Below, piece by piece: positions 53,157 through 64,000 of a stretch of 64,000 nt of DNA; the first letter of the stretch is position 1, and each line of letters opens with the position of its first letter. The position numbers were made by a program, and so were the translations under genes. The stretch lies in assembly GCA_013397075.1 (NCBI GenBank), contig VWZS01003490.1:1168134-1232133 (forward strand), in the 5' to 3' direction. Under the pieces are notes generated by a model that ran no database searches, was not told where the DNA came from, and saw nothing but the letters and a program-made list of their open reading frames with translations. This stretch comes from Rhabdornis inornatus (taxonomy: Eukaryota > Chordata > Aves > Passeriformes > Rhabdornithidae).

Positions 53157-54189
53157 CTCCCTGGGCTTGCTTGGTACTTTTAATGTGTTCTGCTTGAAAA
53201 TCAGAATGTAAAATCTGGGGAAAAAACACCACACACAATGTAAGAAAGTGATGAAAAAGGATGCTGTAAGCCCCAATATGGTTACAAATACAAAGGATTC
53301 TTCCACCATGTGAATAGCAAATAAACTCCAGGCTTTATTCCAAGCAAGTACTTCTATCACAGAAAAGACTGAAGCAGATCACACTCTAATGCTTGGGCAG
53401 CAAGAGAGGACTTTCCTCTGAGTTTTACCTGTTTCATAAAGTACTTAAGATCAAAGTATAATTGTCTTACCTTAAAAAGAAGAAACTACACTTGAATTTC
53501 CCCTATCCTGAAATATTGCTAGATGTAGAACTTCAAGCAGAGTATTTTGCCACCAACATGGAATACTGTCAGAGAGATTAGGAAAAATTTTGTATGTTTT
53601 TTTCACTGGACAGGATTTAACTTTTCAATTTTCTTGAATCATGGAGATCAGTCTCTTGATGCTGCTTCTTGAAAACAGGGAAATTTTACAGTCTGTGATA
53701 AGCATTGACTAGTATATGCTAAAACAACTCTTGCAGTAGGTGATTTGGCCGTGGTCAGTAACTAAAGGTCTCTTAAATGGATGGAGGCAAGCATAATGAC
53801 CAATGTAATTTTATTTTAATTATGGGAAAAACAATGAACGTAGGGCTGGGAATTAGGGCTCTAGGTTTGTTTCTAGATCTGTAGTGCTTTTAATAGGTAG
53901 TCTTGCAGGAAGGAATTTGTAAGTACTCAATGCTTTTATTTCTGATTTGTTGGGACCAGTGGGAAACCAGCCTCTGCAAATACTAGGCCTTGATATTTGC
54001 TGAACCTCAGTTTCCTCAGATATATAATTTAGACCATAATGTGTGTGTGCCTCACAGAATGAGTAATTAATTAATGTTTGCAAAGCATGGAGAGAGCCCC
54101 TGGTTAAAATATACTTTGAATATGCAACCAAACTGTTGTTCATGTTGGTGTGCATTCTTCTTAGATTCCAGCTTTCTAACCAAGAAAGA

Positions 54190-54221
54190 TCCAGACCTTT
54201 GAAATTTTGCCAGGCACACTT
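54190..54221 (+). repeat. 32-bp exact direct repeat, copy 2
   Basis: Second copy of the segment at 52149-52180, in the same orientation, 2,041 bp downstream, with no mismatch. Confidence 0.95.
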
Positions 54222-55112
54222 GAGAAGGAGAGAAGAGTTATGGCACTTTTCAAAGTACACAAACTCTGAGGTAAAATATAAAAAGCAATTCTGGTGATGT
54301 TAGACCCATGTGGCAGCTGACTGTAGAAGGTCTCAGTAATGGAGCACTTTGAAACTCTCATATTTTCAGCTCTGCAAGCTATTCATTGGAAGCAGCAGCC
54401 TTACTGCACATAAGCAAATCTGTATCTTTCCATAGCCGAAGGATGCCTGAAGCTGAAGAGGAAAACAAGACAAAGGCACAAACCATCAGAAAAAGGAGAA
54501 AAAAAAATCACCAAAGCACCTCAAGCTTCATAGCTAATGGAAGGAGTGCTTGAGATGGCAGAGTGCTTAGCTGCAAGCCCAGGGGCATAGTAGCAGTGCA
54601 GGATAGAGACTTTCCATGCTTGAGTTATAACATGTGGATCTTAGCTAATATATTGATAGCAAAGTGCTCAGGGCCTAATTCACTCTCAGTGGTACAATTT
54701 GAGCTGAACAGTGCCCTGAGGACAGAGAGATGGAAGGGGCAATAGGCCAGCACATTTCTGAAATGTTATGAAAATAGAGGAGTGTTGTTCATGTTGGGAA
54801 CTGCTCTCAAGAGATTACACAAGTATAAAAAAAATGAGATGCAGAGCTCTCCTGCGCTCCTAGAGCAAGTAATTAGAAACTGCAAATCATAGATGGGTCT
54901 TTCGGGGGTCTTTGTCCTACAGATTGAAAAGCCTTTATAATGCAAGTGTTACAAGAAATTCAGAAGTCTTTTTCTGCTTTCTGCTTGTATAAGGGCTGAT
55001 CTTCAGTGAATTTAGCAGGTTTGGGATTAAATTCCTGGTGCCAGGAAGAATTACAAGTGAGAAATCTTGTGAGATAGTGTACTTCAGTAGAGAAGTGGGC
55101 TGTAGAAAAATG
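54222..55112. other. non-coding sequence
   Basis: No gene, repeat family or notable structure was recognised. Confidence 0.5.
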
Positions 55113-55149
55113 TGTGAGCATTAAATGTGAGCATTAAATGTGAGCATTT
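55113..55149 (+). repeat. 13-bp tandem repeat, about 2.8 copies
   Basis: The unit tgtgagcattaaa is exact at 55113-55125 and 55126-55138, and a third copy starts at 55139 and decays after tgtgagcatt. Confidence 0.9.
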
Positions 55150-55661
55150 TATTTGTTTATGGTAAATATCCAAGTGCTTCTCCTGTTGTCATTCATTCTC
55201 ACACTGAGTTTCTTTCTCTGTTGTACATTGTGCAGTTTTGTTAGTTAGGTACTACTTGCTTTAACTCTGTTTTATATTGTATTTTAAAACAAAAAAAAAT
55301 TAATCTGAAATATTCAGTAAAATTTAGGGAAACTTTACAATGACTAATATTTAGATTTTGCAGAAAATATAGATTCATTACTTGTTCCTGCTCTCTTATC
55401 TAAGGTCTTGAAACTTAGAAAAAGATTTTATTTTGCTATTTAATGATCTGCTAAAATGCCTAAGAAATGATCTGCCTTTTTCCACTTACCTCCTACTCAT
55501 GATGTATGAATGAAAAAATAGATTTCTTCCTCATCTGTTGCAAAAAACACATTCTTATCATTTTCAAGAACTGAAAAAACAAGAAGAATTAAAACTCTGG
55601 AGAGAGCATATGAAAATGAGTCAAGTATGTCACGTTTGTGATCATATCACACTGAGTAACT

Positions 55662-55711
55662 CACACCACCACCTTTTTTTTTCTTTTTTTTTCCTTTTTT
55701 TTTTTCCCCCC
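55662..55711 (+). repeat. polypyrimidine tract
   Basis: About 50 bases of T runs broken by C, ending in six C. It precedes a GC-richer stretch (55712-55865). The combination resembles a 3' splice-site tract, or the complement of a minus-strand poly-A tail. Neither reading is supported by a recognised exon or gene. Confidence 0.85.
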
Positions 55712-58489
55712 GCAAGATGGAGCCTGGCCTCATACACAGAATATTTCCAGTTCTGCCTTTCACTCCTGTGTGAGAACAGCGCTTTCTCCAAACTAGAAGG
55801 TGTCCTGAAGGGTAGTAGGGGGGGTCCAGGGTCACTACCTGGTGAGCCTCACCTGCCTTGAGAGGCCCAGGAAAATGATTATTAATTCTTTGCAAGGCAT
55901 CTTTTAGTCATGACTTGAGGAGAGTTAGCACAGGATCAAGCTTCTGGGAATAAATAATTGTCAGCTTTTAGTCTAGCAGTATATAAATGCAGCAGTATAG
56001 CAAGACCTGGTTTAGAGCTAGTCAGTCAAATACAGGAAAGGGTTCATATTTTTAAAGGTATTGGTAAGAAACCCTTATATCATTGAGAACAATTTTTCAC
56101 TATTGCATGCTTATCAACAAGGCTGGTTGTTTTTCTAAAGATGCAATTAACTTCAAGCTGAACTTGGTGCTGCCATAAGGCTCTGTGAATTTGTCTTAGA
56201 GAAGAGGTCAGACATGAAAGTTTCTGGCCCTAAAATATTTGAAACAATAAAACAGAATGCAACCGACTGTATGTTTGTTTAAGTTATACTGGAACAACTG
56301 TTATTATACTAAAAGATATAATGGCCATCATCGGTCCAATCCAATTCAGAAAATGGTCTTTTGTGGTACATTAGTTTAAAAAGCATTTATGTCTGATTTG
56401 CTGCTCTAACTCAGTAAAATGTATTTATGTCAAGCTCATTAAGAACTTCTTCAACTGTTGTTAGGAAAAGGAAGTTAAAATCAGAAACAGCATGTCCCAG
56501 AAATGGAATTTACCCTTTCACTTACAGTATTCCTCTGGGTATTTATATATAGTTTAATTTGTTCTAAATAAAAAGCAGACTCACTGGCAAAATTTTATGG
56601 CAAAATTCCAAGAAATTCACCTCTTAAAATCTGATAGAAAAGAAAACTTGTTATATACATTTCTGTATAAAAGGTATTATTTCCCATTTGCCTGTTAATC
56701 TGGAACAGAACAGCAGGAGATTATTGCAATAATAGTAATGTGGAGAGGACATTCGTACAGATTTCTGGCCAATGGTAAGAGCAGATTCTCAGAGGAGATC
56801 CCATTAGAACGATCATAGGAAAGAAAAAGGTCTTGCAACCATTTACTTTTTATTTATATTTTAATTTTAAGTTTTTATTCTGGAAAAGCTCATACAATCT
56901 TAGTTTCCCAGGAAACCAACCTACTGAGATGTTTTATCACTGCTTGCTATTTTGTCATCATTTATGACAGTGCAAAGTGGATTAAAATGCTATTAGCTGT
57001 TTAGTAGCATAAACAAAATCAAAATATGAGTTTTACACAAGCGCACAGCAATGAAAAAACACTTCAGTAGAAAAGTATTATGTTGATGCTTATACAGAAT
57101 TACTGGAAACACAATTCAGAGAAAACTAGCAACAGAGTGGTTCAAAGCAGAAAACTCAGAGTAACTCAGGGAAAGCAGTGATAGGGATATATAAGCATTT
57201 TTTTTGCCCATCTTTGTGGAAGGTCCTCATTTCTAGCCAGCTCTGTAGCTTTCTGGGTGGCAGCAAACTATACACTGTAGCCTTTGGTTTCTGCATCTTC
57301 TCTGAGGCTGTGTGCACCCAGTCCTGGCTGTGACTCTCCTACCTGGCCTGCCTGGTAGCCTTGAGCAGATAAGAATTGAAGAATTGCCTGACCCCTGGTC
57401 CAGAGAAATTCATCTCACCCTGATGCTCCTTTAGGGAAGAGAGACATGATGATGGACAAAAGGTAAAGCAAACAAATAAAAACCTCAAAATAAGCAAATC
57501 CTATTGCAGTCATGACAGCCCTGGCTCATTGAGTCTTTCTTGCAAAAGAAATTGGGAGTTCAGTTGTGATATCTTTCTCTCCTAAAACAACAATTATGGT
57601 TGAGTTAGTTCCCTCAAGTCTGGAAACCCTGTATCCTTCATCTTCTACCAAACTAGAAAAAGCAGTGTTCAACATGGTTTCTCATCATTCAGGTAACTCT
57701 TTTATCCTTTCATTGCAAGGTACTGGGCTATCTCATGCAGACTATACAGTCTTTTCTTTTTTACTGTCCTTGTTCTAAGGTGGAAACAGGGAAATTTACT
57801 GTGATAGCCTTTTTGTGGCAGGTGGTAAGAAATTCTGGGAATCAGACTCTGAAGGTGGAGAAATCCAGTTCTGGGTGCAGGAAAGCCTCAGCTGGAAAGT
57901 TGATGCCACCTTCTATATTACAGGAGTTGGATGGTTTTGACTGCATCAAAAAGCAGAAAAGAAATTAGATACATCACAAAAATTAAATATCCTCTGTTTG
58001 AACTCTTACAAAACTTTAAGTTTTAGATTTAGACGTGTAAACATGTAATGTATCTTCTTAGTAGCCAGAGCAGAGGAAATATTTAAAGTAAGCCTGAAGG
58101 AAAACTACCAAAATAAGGAAAAAAATGGAGGTTAAGATTGGAATCATACTTCGAGTGTAATAGAAGGATGAACAAAGCCTGGTGTAAACTAGAGTTGCCC
58201 ATTTGATTTAAAGAGAGGAAAGCAAGGACATGTGTTGTACTGTGCTGTGGCTGTGAATCCATGTTCTTTGCTTCTTACAGGACAAGGCAGCTGTTATCCC
58301 TGTTATCCTGTTATCTGAACAGGAGACTCAATACAGCTACACTGACAGAGTTATAACAAGTGACATGAGAGTGCAGAGCGTATTTGCAACACGATCAGGG
58401 TAGGATGCTTTTTGCTAGGAGATCTCTTACCTCAACTTATCATGTGCAGTGTAGAAGACTATCAGAACTAACTATTGAGGCTTTTTCCC
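55712..58489. other. non-coding sequence
   Basis: Starts with a GC-richer patch to about 55865; the remainder is AT-rich. A second slightly GC-richer stretch lies at 57230-57370. No exon or transposon was recognised. Confidence 0.5.
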
Positions 58490-58800
58490 TCTTCTGTGTT
58501 TTACTGTTATTCATTCTAATTTTGCCAAAATTAGCTTTACATAATGCTAATTAAAAGGTATTTTCAAGGAGAATTGCTAATACCAGCAAGTTTGGCTGAA
58601 GCCCTAATATAATGCTTTTGCTGAAGTCAGTCAGCAGGTGATTCCCTTTAACAGATATTAAATGTCAGCCTAGGAGACAAGTAGCCCCTGCTGAAATCAA
58701 TATCTGCTAGTATAGCAGTCATTTGTGGGTATTCATTAAAACAGCAGGCTGCTTCTCTCACTGAATTAAAGACAAAATCCTTGCACCACATTGATCTCTC
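58490..58800. promoter_or_regulatory. candidate conserved non-coding element
   Basis: Unique-looking sequence with clustered TAAT-type words (attctaatt, tgctaattaaaag) and a 19-bp dyad, ctaatttt-gcc-aaaattag (58516-58534). This composition is typical of developmental enhancers. Conservation cannot be judged from one sequence, so this is a guess from texture only. Confidence 0.2.
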
Positions 58801-59736
58801 TACACTCTTTGAATTTTAGAAATGTTAAGGCAAGTTTGTTAAGAATCAAGCTTTTTTGAGAAAAAGTTACTTTCACAGGCTGGCTGGTTATAAAAGTTCA
58901 TAGTAGGTTATGAATGGTGTAACATGATGAAAGTGTCAAAATCTGATAAAAGGCTTAGCATTCCCACATATTAATAAGAAATGTTTGGATTGAAAACAAG
59001 TGGAAAATGGCAATGAAATTCAACTCCATTGCAAAAATAACAATAACTAACATCCCAGTGATTTAAAAAAAATTAAACTTTGTATTCTCACGGTTCTGAT
59101 TATATGTATCAGCCACAACCAGGGTGTATTATTTTAATGGATAAGTGTTATTCCAGTGTACATCTGATTGGTAGTTTTATATGCAATAATAAGGTGTTAT
59201 TATTATTAACAATAGTAAGTGTAATGTGAAAAGGTAATGGTTCCTGTTTTCCTTAGCTCGTATCACCCCCGGAAGCTGAAAGGGTGAGAGGTTAAATAGA
59301 AAGTCGCTGATACTTGTAGGTGAATTAACAGGGACACCCCCACCCCATCTTTGCTTATACATGTCATCAAACTATTCCAGTTCTCCTGATTCAAATGAGA
59401 AATAACTTTAAATAAAGATGTTGATGAGTATTTGAGTGGAAGTGGCAGCTCCTTCAAAGGAACATGTAATTCAACCTTTATCCAAAAAGCAGCCAATAAC
59501 AGGCAGCAGGAAACCTATTAGAATAAGAGTTTTGCAGTTACAGATTTCTTAATTAGGACCATAAAGTCTGAAGGATCTTTTAATTTATCAGCTGGATTGG
59601 GCAGTGTTGGATCTCAGGAATCTGGAGTTTCTGAGCTTTCTATGCTTCCAGGCACAGACACCCTGGAAAATACTGCTCTGGATCTGAAACCTTGGAGAAG
59701 GCTTGTAAATATGAATAGTGAGTTCAGAGTCACAAA
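58801..59736. other. non-coding sequence
   Basis: No gene or repeat was recognised; short ATT units lie at 59197-59208. It ends at the proposed LTR boundary. Confidence 0.5.
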
Positions 59737-60191
59737 TGTGTAGTGTGTTAGATGCGTGTATTTTCACTGGGTGATGGGTTTTAAATTTGAGGTTTTTGTA
59801 GTATAGTGGTGGTTATGGGACAAGATGGAGAATTTTGGGTGGTGTCTTTTTCTTTGTTCATTTTCTTCTTCTTCTTCTTCACGGAACTTAGGTAGTAACC
59901 TCTGGCTGGTCAGTCTAAAGTCACTCTAAGGGTCGTGGGAATCTATTATTGGGTCAAAAGGATAAATAATGTAGGTGTAAAACTTTTATTGGTTTGTTTA
60001 GCTTTAAAAGGCCTTGAAGCAGGCTCAGCTGTAGCTGTTTTTTCCTACTTCTAGCAAAAGCTAGATGTGCTGTTATACTTTCTGTAATTTTTTTGATAAG
60101 ATACAATAAACATCCAAGTCCGAACACGAGAAACTGGCTCAATCGCCTTTCTAATAATCCTGGCTCCAAACTGAAACAGACGAGACTGATG
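59737..60191 (+). mobile_element. probable solo LTR of an endogenous retrovirus
   Basis: This stretch resembles passerine endogenous-retrovirus LTRs I recall. It has a GT-rich beginning, a TTC-repeat region (59863-59880), the words 'ggctggtcagtctaaagtc' and 'attgggtcaaaaggataaa', and 'tttaaaaggccttgaag' as a possible TATA-type element. An aataaa signal lies at 60105-60110, followed by a short tail through 'caatcgcctttctaataatcc'. A possible 5-base duplication acaaa lies at 59732-59736 and 60192-60196. With those ends the element starts with TG but does not end in the usual CA, so the boundaries are provisional. No gag, pol or env sequence adjoins, consistent with LTR-LTR recombination. It is non-coding; the minus-strand frame 59954-60169 is spurious. 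Confidence 0.6.
59863..59880 (+). repeat. TTC microsatellite inside the LTR
   Basis: Six ttc units in a pyrimidine-rich part of the proposed LTR. Confidence 0.88.
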
Positions 60192-60856
60192 ACAAACCAC
60201 TAATCAGTGGTGCAAAGCCCAGCATACACTCCCACAGGCAGGAAGGGTTTAGTTTTCCATTAGAGAGGACCTTGGTTTAAGTACTTCAAATCATGCAGGT
60301 CTTATATGAGGTACCACTTTCTGTCTGATTTTCCATTTCTTTGAAGAGGGAATTAGTATTTTGCAAACACAAGAAGTGTAAGCCATGGTGAAACTGGGTA
60401 AACTGCTTGTCTTAAGCATAGAGAAAAGCTATTTTTTTGGAAAGAGACGGGTAGGAAAAAGGAAATAACAGCAGAGATTAGATAGACAGACAGACAGACA
60501 TGGCCTAATTTTTGTAAACTCTGGTTAACAAAGGGTTAGAGACTAAAGTGGCCTCCCTTGCAGCTGGCTTGTGGGTGAGGTTCTGCAGGAGTGATTACAG
60601 CTTTGTTTTCTTTGATCTTCTGTCAGTGGAGTCCCTTCATCTGTATAACAATCCCTAAAAACTGTAGTATTATTTTAATGTTTTATGTTGAAGTGTAGAA
60701 AGTCCTGTATCGCTATCGTGTACAGACCTGGAAAAAGTCCCATTACATATGGTGTCTCAATAAAAGTAGCATAATTTTAATGAAAATCTTTCTAATGTAA
60801 GTAGGAGTCACGGATGTTAAACAGTATCAAAATTTAAGCCAATTTTATATAAAAGC
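60192..60856. other. non-coding sequence between LTR and CR1
   Basis: Contains the GACA microsatellite at 60485-60500. Nothing else was recognised. Confidence 0.55.
60485..60500 (+). repeat. GACA microsatellite
   Basis: Four consecutive gaca units, preceded by a gata unit at 60481-60484. Confidence 0.88.
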
Positions 60857-61110
60857 CTGAGTATGGATTTGCAGAATAGTTTGGTTTGAAAAGGACATAA
60901 AGATTACCTAGTTCCAAACCCCCTGCCATGTGCAGACCAGATTTCTCAAAGCCCCATTCAACATGGACTTGAACACTTCCAAGGATGGGACATCCACAGC
61001 TTCTCTGGACAATCTGTTCCACTGTTTTGCTGCCTCTCCAGTAAAGAATTTCTTCCTCATATCTACTCTAAATCTGTTCCCTTTCAATTTAAAGCTACTT
61101 TTCTTCCAAT
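60857..61110 (-). mobile_element. CR1 LINE fragment with ORF2 C-terminus (minus strand)
   Basis: The reverse complement carries the end of CR1 ORF2 and the 3' UTR. Read on the minus strand from about 61096 to 60935, the frame gives the conserved CR1 C-terminal pattern FRVDMRKKFF, then KQWNRLSREAVDVPSLEVFK and LNGALRNL, which corresponds to FRLDIRKKFF...HWNRLPREVVDAPSLEVFK...LDGALSNL in intact CR1. This part lies beyond the reverse-transcriptase domain. The 3' UTR follows ('ggaactagg' type text complementary to 60908-60916), and the element's 3' end lies near 60857-60875. The copy is 5'-truncated. The open frame extends to 61234, but residues 1-40 show only weak CR1 likeness, so the 5' limit is uncertain. 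It is non-functional. Confidence 0.92.
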
Positions 61111-63412
61111 ATGTGATTTTACACTGGTCTGAAATTTTTTCCTTAATGGTCAATTTATACCTCTTACCCTTCAGATCTAAGAAATGATCATCACTACTAA
61201 TTAAACATGCAAAAGGCTTATGAGAAGCACCCATGTATAGAAAGACTGAAGTGAAGCTAACAGAAGAATCCTATATCTGATTTCAAATTTGAGACGAAGT
61301 CCATTAAGTCATTGTGTTCATGAGAGGAAGCAATTATTGAAGTGGTAGCTTGGGTTCCTTGAGTTCAGTAAAACTGTGAGTAGGAACCTCTGTGTTCAGA
61401 CTTCTTCACTGGCTGAAATTAGAAACAAAACTCGTAAACAAAATTATGCAAAAATAATTTGACCTGTCTGTTTCCCTCCCACATATCTTAGGTTAATTTT
61501 AAAGTGAGAGTGACTGTGGTATAACTAATGAGAATTTTATGAAATTATTATGACTGAATGCTTTCAATGACACTTAGAAAAGCAATTAGAAGTCATTGAA
61601 CGAATGCATGCTATTCAATAGCTGACCTGGCTGTGCAATTTGTAGTCTGAGATTAGAAAAAAGCACTAAAGAGTAAGACCTATCTGCCTGTCACACTGGT
61701 CTCATTAGTAGTGATCAATATCTCTTTCCCCTGATTGTGAGAGAGTAAAAGAACATCCACACAATAGAGAAATGATGCATAATTCTTGGAAGTATTTAAA
61801 GAGATAGTTAGGACAAATTCTTCTATTGCTGAGTCAATTCAGAAAAAGAATTCACTAATAATTCAATGAGACTGATTCTGAATATTGGTATATATGCGAG
61901 GATAGACTTATAACTGGTTACCAGAATTACCAAAACCAGGACTCCTTACCCCACCCATGAGAAATCTGGACATGGACACCACTTCCCTCTCGAACACTTA
62001 GTTCATTAAGAACATGCTGTATTCTGCTAACAGATAACACGTTTTGTGTTAAAGGCCCTTACAGAGATATTAAGACCTAGACGTCTTTTTGACCAGTGGA
62101 AATGTTTCCAATACTGTTACAATAATCTAAGAGAATAATGTATAGGAACTATCATTGTAGAGTAAGCAAGACAAAGTAAGAGTGATACTTTTATACAGAT
62201 TGATTTCCAGAAGAGATACTCTCATATTTGTTGTTCCTAGAGTAAGAAATCGTCATGGTTTGCCCCTATTATTCATCACCTAACTTTTGTTAAGGCTAGC
62301 TGCATTTGTAAGAGCATCATCTAATAATGGCCTGTTTTCCTACAAAGTCAAAAGTAGTTAAATGACAGGACATTGTGTCATGACAGAAATGTAAGAGGTT
62401 GTCCATTTTGGAAAGGGTTGTGGTTACTGTTCAGAATACCAAATCCACCTACTAGCCACATGAAATGGGAAAGATTCATGAAAAAGCAGAAATCAAAAAA
62501 TACAAAAGGAGTCTTTATTCCTTCAGCATTACTTAGACCCAGCTCTATTTTTCTTTCCAGGATAGACCCCACTCAGGAAAAAAAAAGTGAAACATTTTAT
62601 TAATTTCTGGGGCTGAATTTATCTAATGCTTGGCAAACCTTCATCAAGCAAAGAATTGCAAATAGCCATTAGAGTAACAATGAAGAAGAATACAATATTT
62701 TTTGCTGAAATATTTTGTTTTTTATTAAGGAGGTAGATAAGAGAGCTATAAAATAAATCAAAATAATAACAAAAAACTCTATTCCAAATATTGCCCACTA
62801 TGTGACAAGAATGAAATAACAAAAGGAAGGCAAGGCAGTAATGGCATACAAGCAGAACTGCCCTGGCAAGAATCTGACCCCAGAACTGATGCTGATGTGC
62901 ACACCCAGAAATCTGGTGCTAGTACATATCTCTTGCTCTCTGCAGTATTTCTCCATGTGTCTGCTGAAGTAAGTTGATTGTTCACAATTATGGAAACAGA
63001 AGATATAAAACTCTTCATCTTTTTGGTGAGGGCAAATGAAGGGAATGTCGCATTGTTTAACTTCTAGACAATTCTATGAGCAAAGCCTCAGTATCTTTAA
63101 TCTGGTTATATTACAATTGATCCCACAATGGGCAAATCATTTAAGTGCAGGCCAGACAAAGTGTGGGGCAAATCTTCATTCTGCTGCTTTTCTCAGTAAA
63201 ACCCATGTGCATTGCAAAAAACAATGCCACTGTTGCTGTGTTAACTGCTCAGCATCATTTATTTCTTCCTTGACTATATACTTATTGTATATATTAGGTA
63301 TTCCAGTGATTAGGGACAGTAAAACAATGATCTGGCTTTTGAAAAAAAAGCATTATATTGTCTGTGTGTGCCTGTATGTGTGTATATGTTGGTATGAACC
63401 TATGTATATACA
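61111..63412. other. non-coding sequence
   Basis: The part next to 61110 may be more diverged CR1. The stretch 61540-61760 looks unique and non-repetitive, with 'gcaattagaagtcattgaa' type text. No gene was recognised; the 158-codon frame beginning at 63036 has no domain likeness. Confidence 0.5.
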
Positions 63413-63431
63413 TCTATCTATCTATCTATCT
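63413..63431 (+). repeat. TATC microsatellite
   Basis: Nearly five tcta units, preceded by a TG/TA-rich stretch (63362-63410). It accounts for part of the longest open frame in the window. Confidence 0.9.
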
Positions 63432-64000
63432 GCACATTTAGAATTTTTAAAAAATGCTTTAGAATTTGCGTGTCGGAAACCCAACTATATAAAAATAGGA
63501 ACTGGGAGGTGAATATTCAACTAGATAGATTCTCCCACCCCTCACAGTTGACTGATTCACTGAGAGATTTAGACAGCAAGAATTAGGACCAATTTCAGTC
63601 TTGAATGATTCACATCACTTCTAGATTTTGTCCCAAGTGTATAAAAATAGAAAATTATAATAGGATTAGATTGCTGCACTTCCCTATTTATTAGCCATTA
63701 TCTTTCATTGTATTGTTTGCTTCATTTGTTTGTTTTTGCTTTCTGGCAAGGCTGTTGAAGACTGCCTACAGAGAAACCACTTACTCAAATTGCTCCTTGT
63801 GGAGGGCAGGCAGAGTTTTAGAAATGAAGCTTGGAAAGCTAAGTATCAGATTCTGCCTTCTTTTCTGTGTAGAGAACCTTAATTGGCTTTGTTGCCAGTT
63901 TTGTCAACAGCTGGGAATGAATTCAGTACCCCTTTGCAAATTTGAGGTTGTGAATAAATAGAAGATGATGGCTTTAACTCAGGATTTTGTTATTATTAAT
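63432..64000. other. non-coding sequence to window end
   Basis: No gene, repeat family or notable structure was recognised. The frame 63713-63961 has no recognisable domain. Confidence 0.5.

Larger units (their letters stand above)
52181..54189. other. non-coding sequence between the 32-bp repeats
   Basis: Holds an A/C-rich tract (52560-52654) and a 26-T run (53131-53156). Open frames here, including 53853-54260 (-), which runs into the repeat, lack recognisable domains. No LTR or CR1 text was seen, so the interval is not obviously an insertion flanked by the repeats. Confidence 0.55.

Noticed and set aside
63036..63512. Longest open frame (158 codons) as a gene
   Set aside because: It crosses a TG/TA-rich stretch and a TATC microsatellite, has no domain likeness, and its composition matches the background.
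1..64000. CRISPR array, bacterial operon, prophage or plasmid features
   Set aside because: CR1 LINE text, broken frames throughout and no ribosome-binding-site/ORF organisation show vertebrate nuclear DNA.

Overview
The window looks like bird nuclear DNA, probably from a songbird. It is AT-rich, all six reading frames are broken by stops, and it contains three pieces of the avian LINE CR1, each recognisable by CR1 3'-end text. One CR1 piece (minus strand, 60857-61110) still encodes the degraded C-terminus of the CR1 ORF2 protein. A probable solo LTR at 59737-60191 resembles endogenous-retrovirus LTRs I associate with passerine genomes. The passerine placement is recall, not a search result.

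No protein-coding exon could be supported. The longest open frame is 158 codons (63036-63512) and runs through a TATC microsatellite; nothing in it resembles a known protein. No tRNA, rRNA, CpG island or convincing promoter was seen. The simplest reading is a large intron or a gene-poor intergenic interval. Very short exons or a long non-coding RNA cannot be excluded by eye.

Layout: 1-6 kb holds a perfect 22-bp palindrome, a plus-strand CR1 3' end, a possible mariner transposase relic and a purine-rich tract. 9.5-11.3 kb holds two diverged copies of an unclassified ~135-150 bp repeat. 14-32 kb is mostly unique sequence with small tandem repeats and two perfect hairpins near 22.1 kb. 32-46 kb holds a second CR1 tail, simple repeats, a possible LTR tail near 42 kb and a GC-richer patch near 46.2 kb. 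50-56 kb holds a possible old palindromic MITE half, an exact 32-bp direct repeat with copies 2,041 bp apart, and several A- or T-rich tracts. 58-62 kb holds a stretch with conserved-enhancer character, the solo LTR and the minus-strand CR1.

No cooperating gene set or new molecular system is visible. The best leads are the 32-bp exact repeat pair, the 9.5/11.1 kb repeat pair, the hairpins and palindrome, and the solo LTR.
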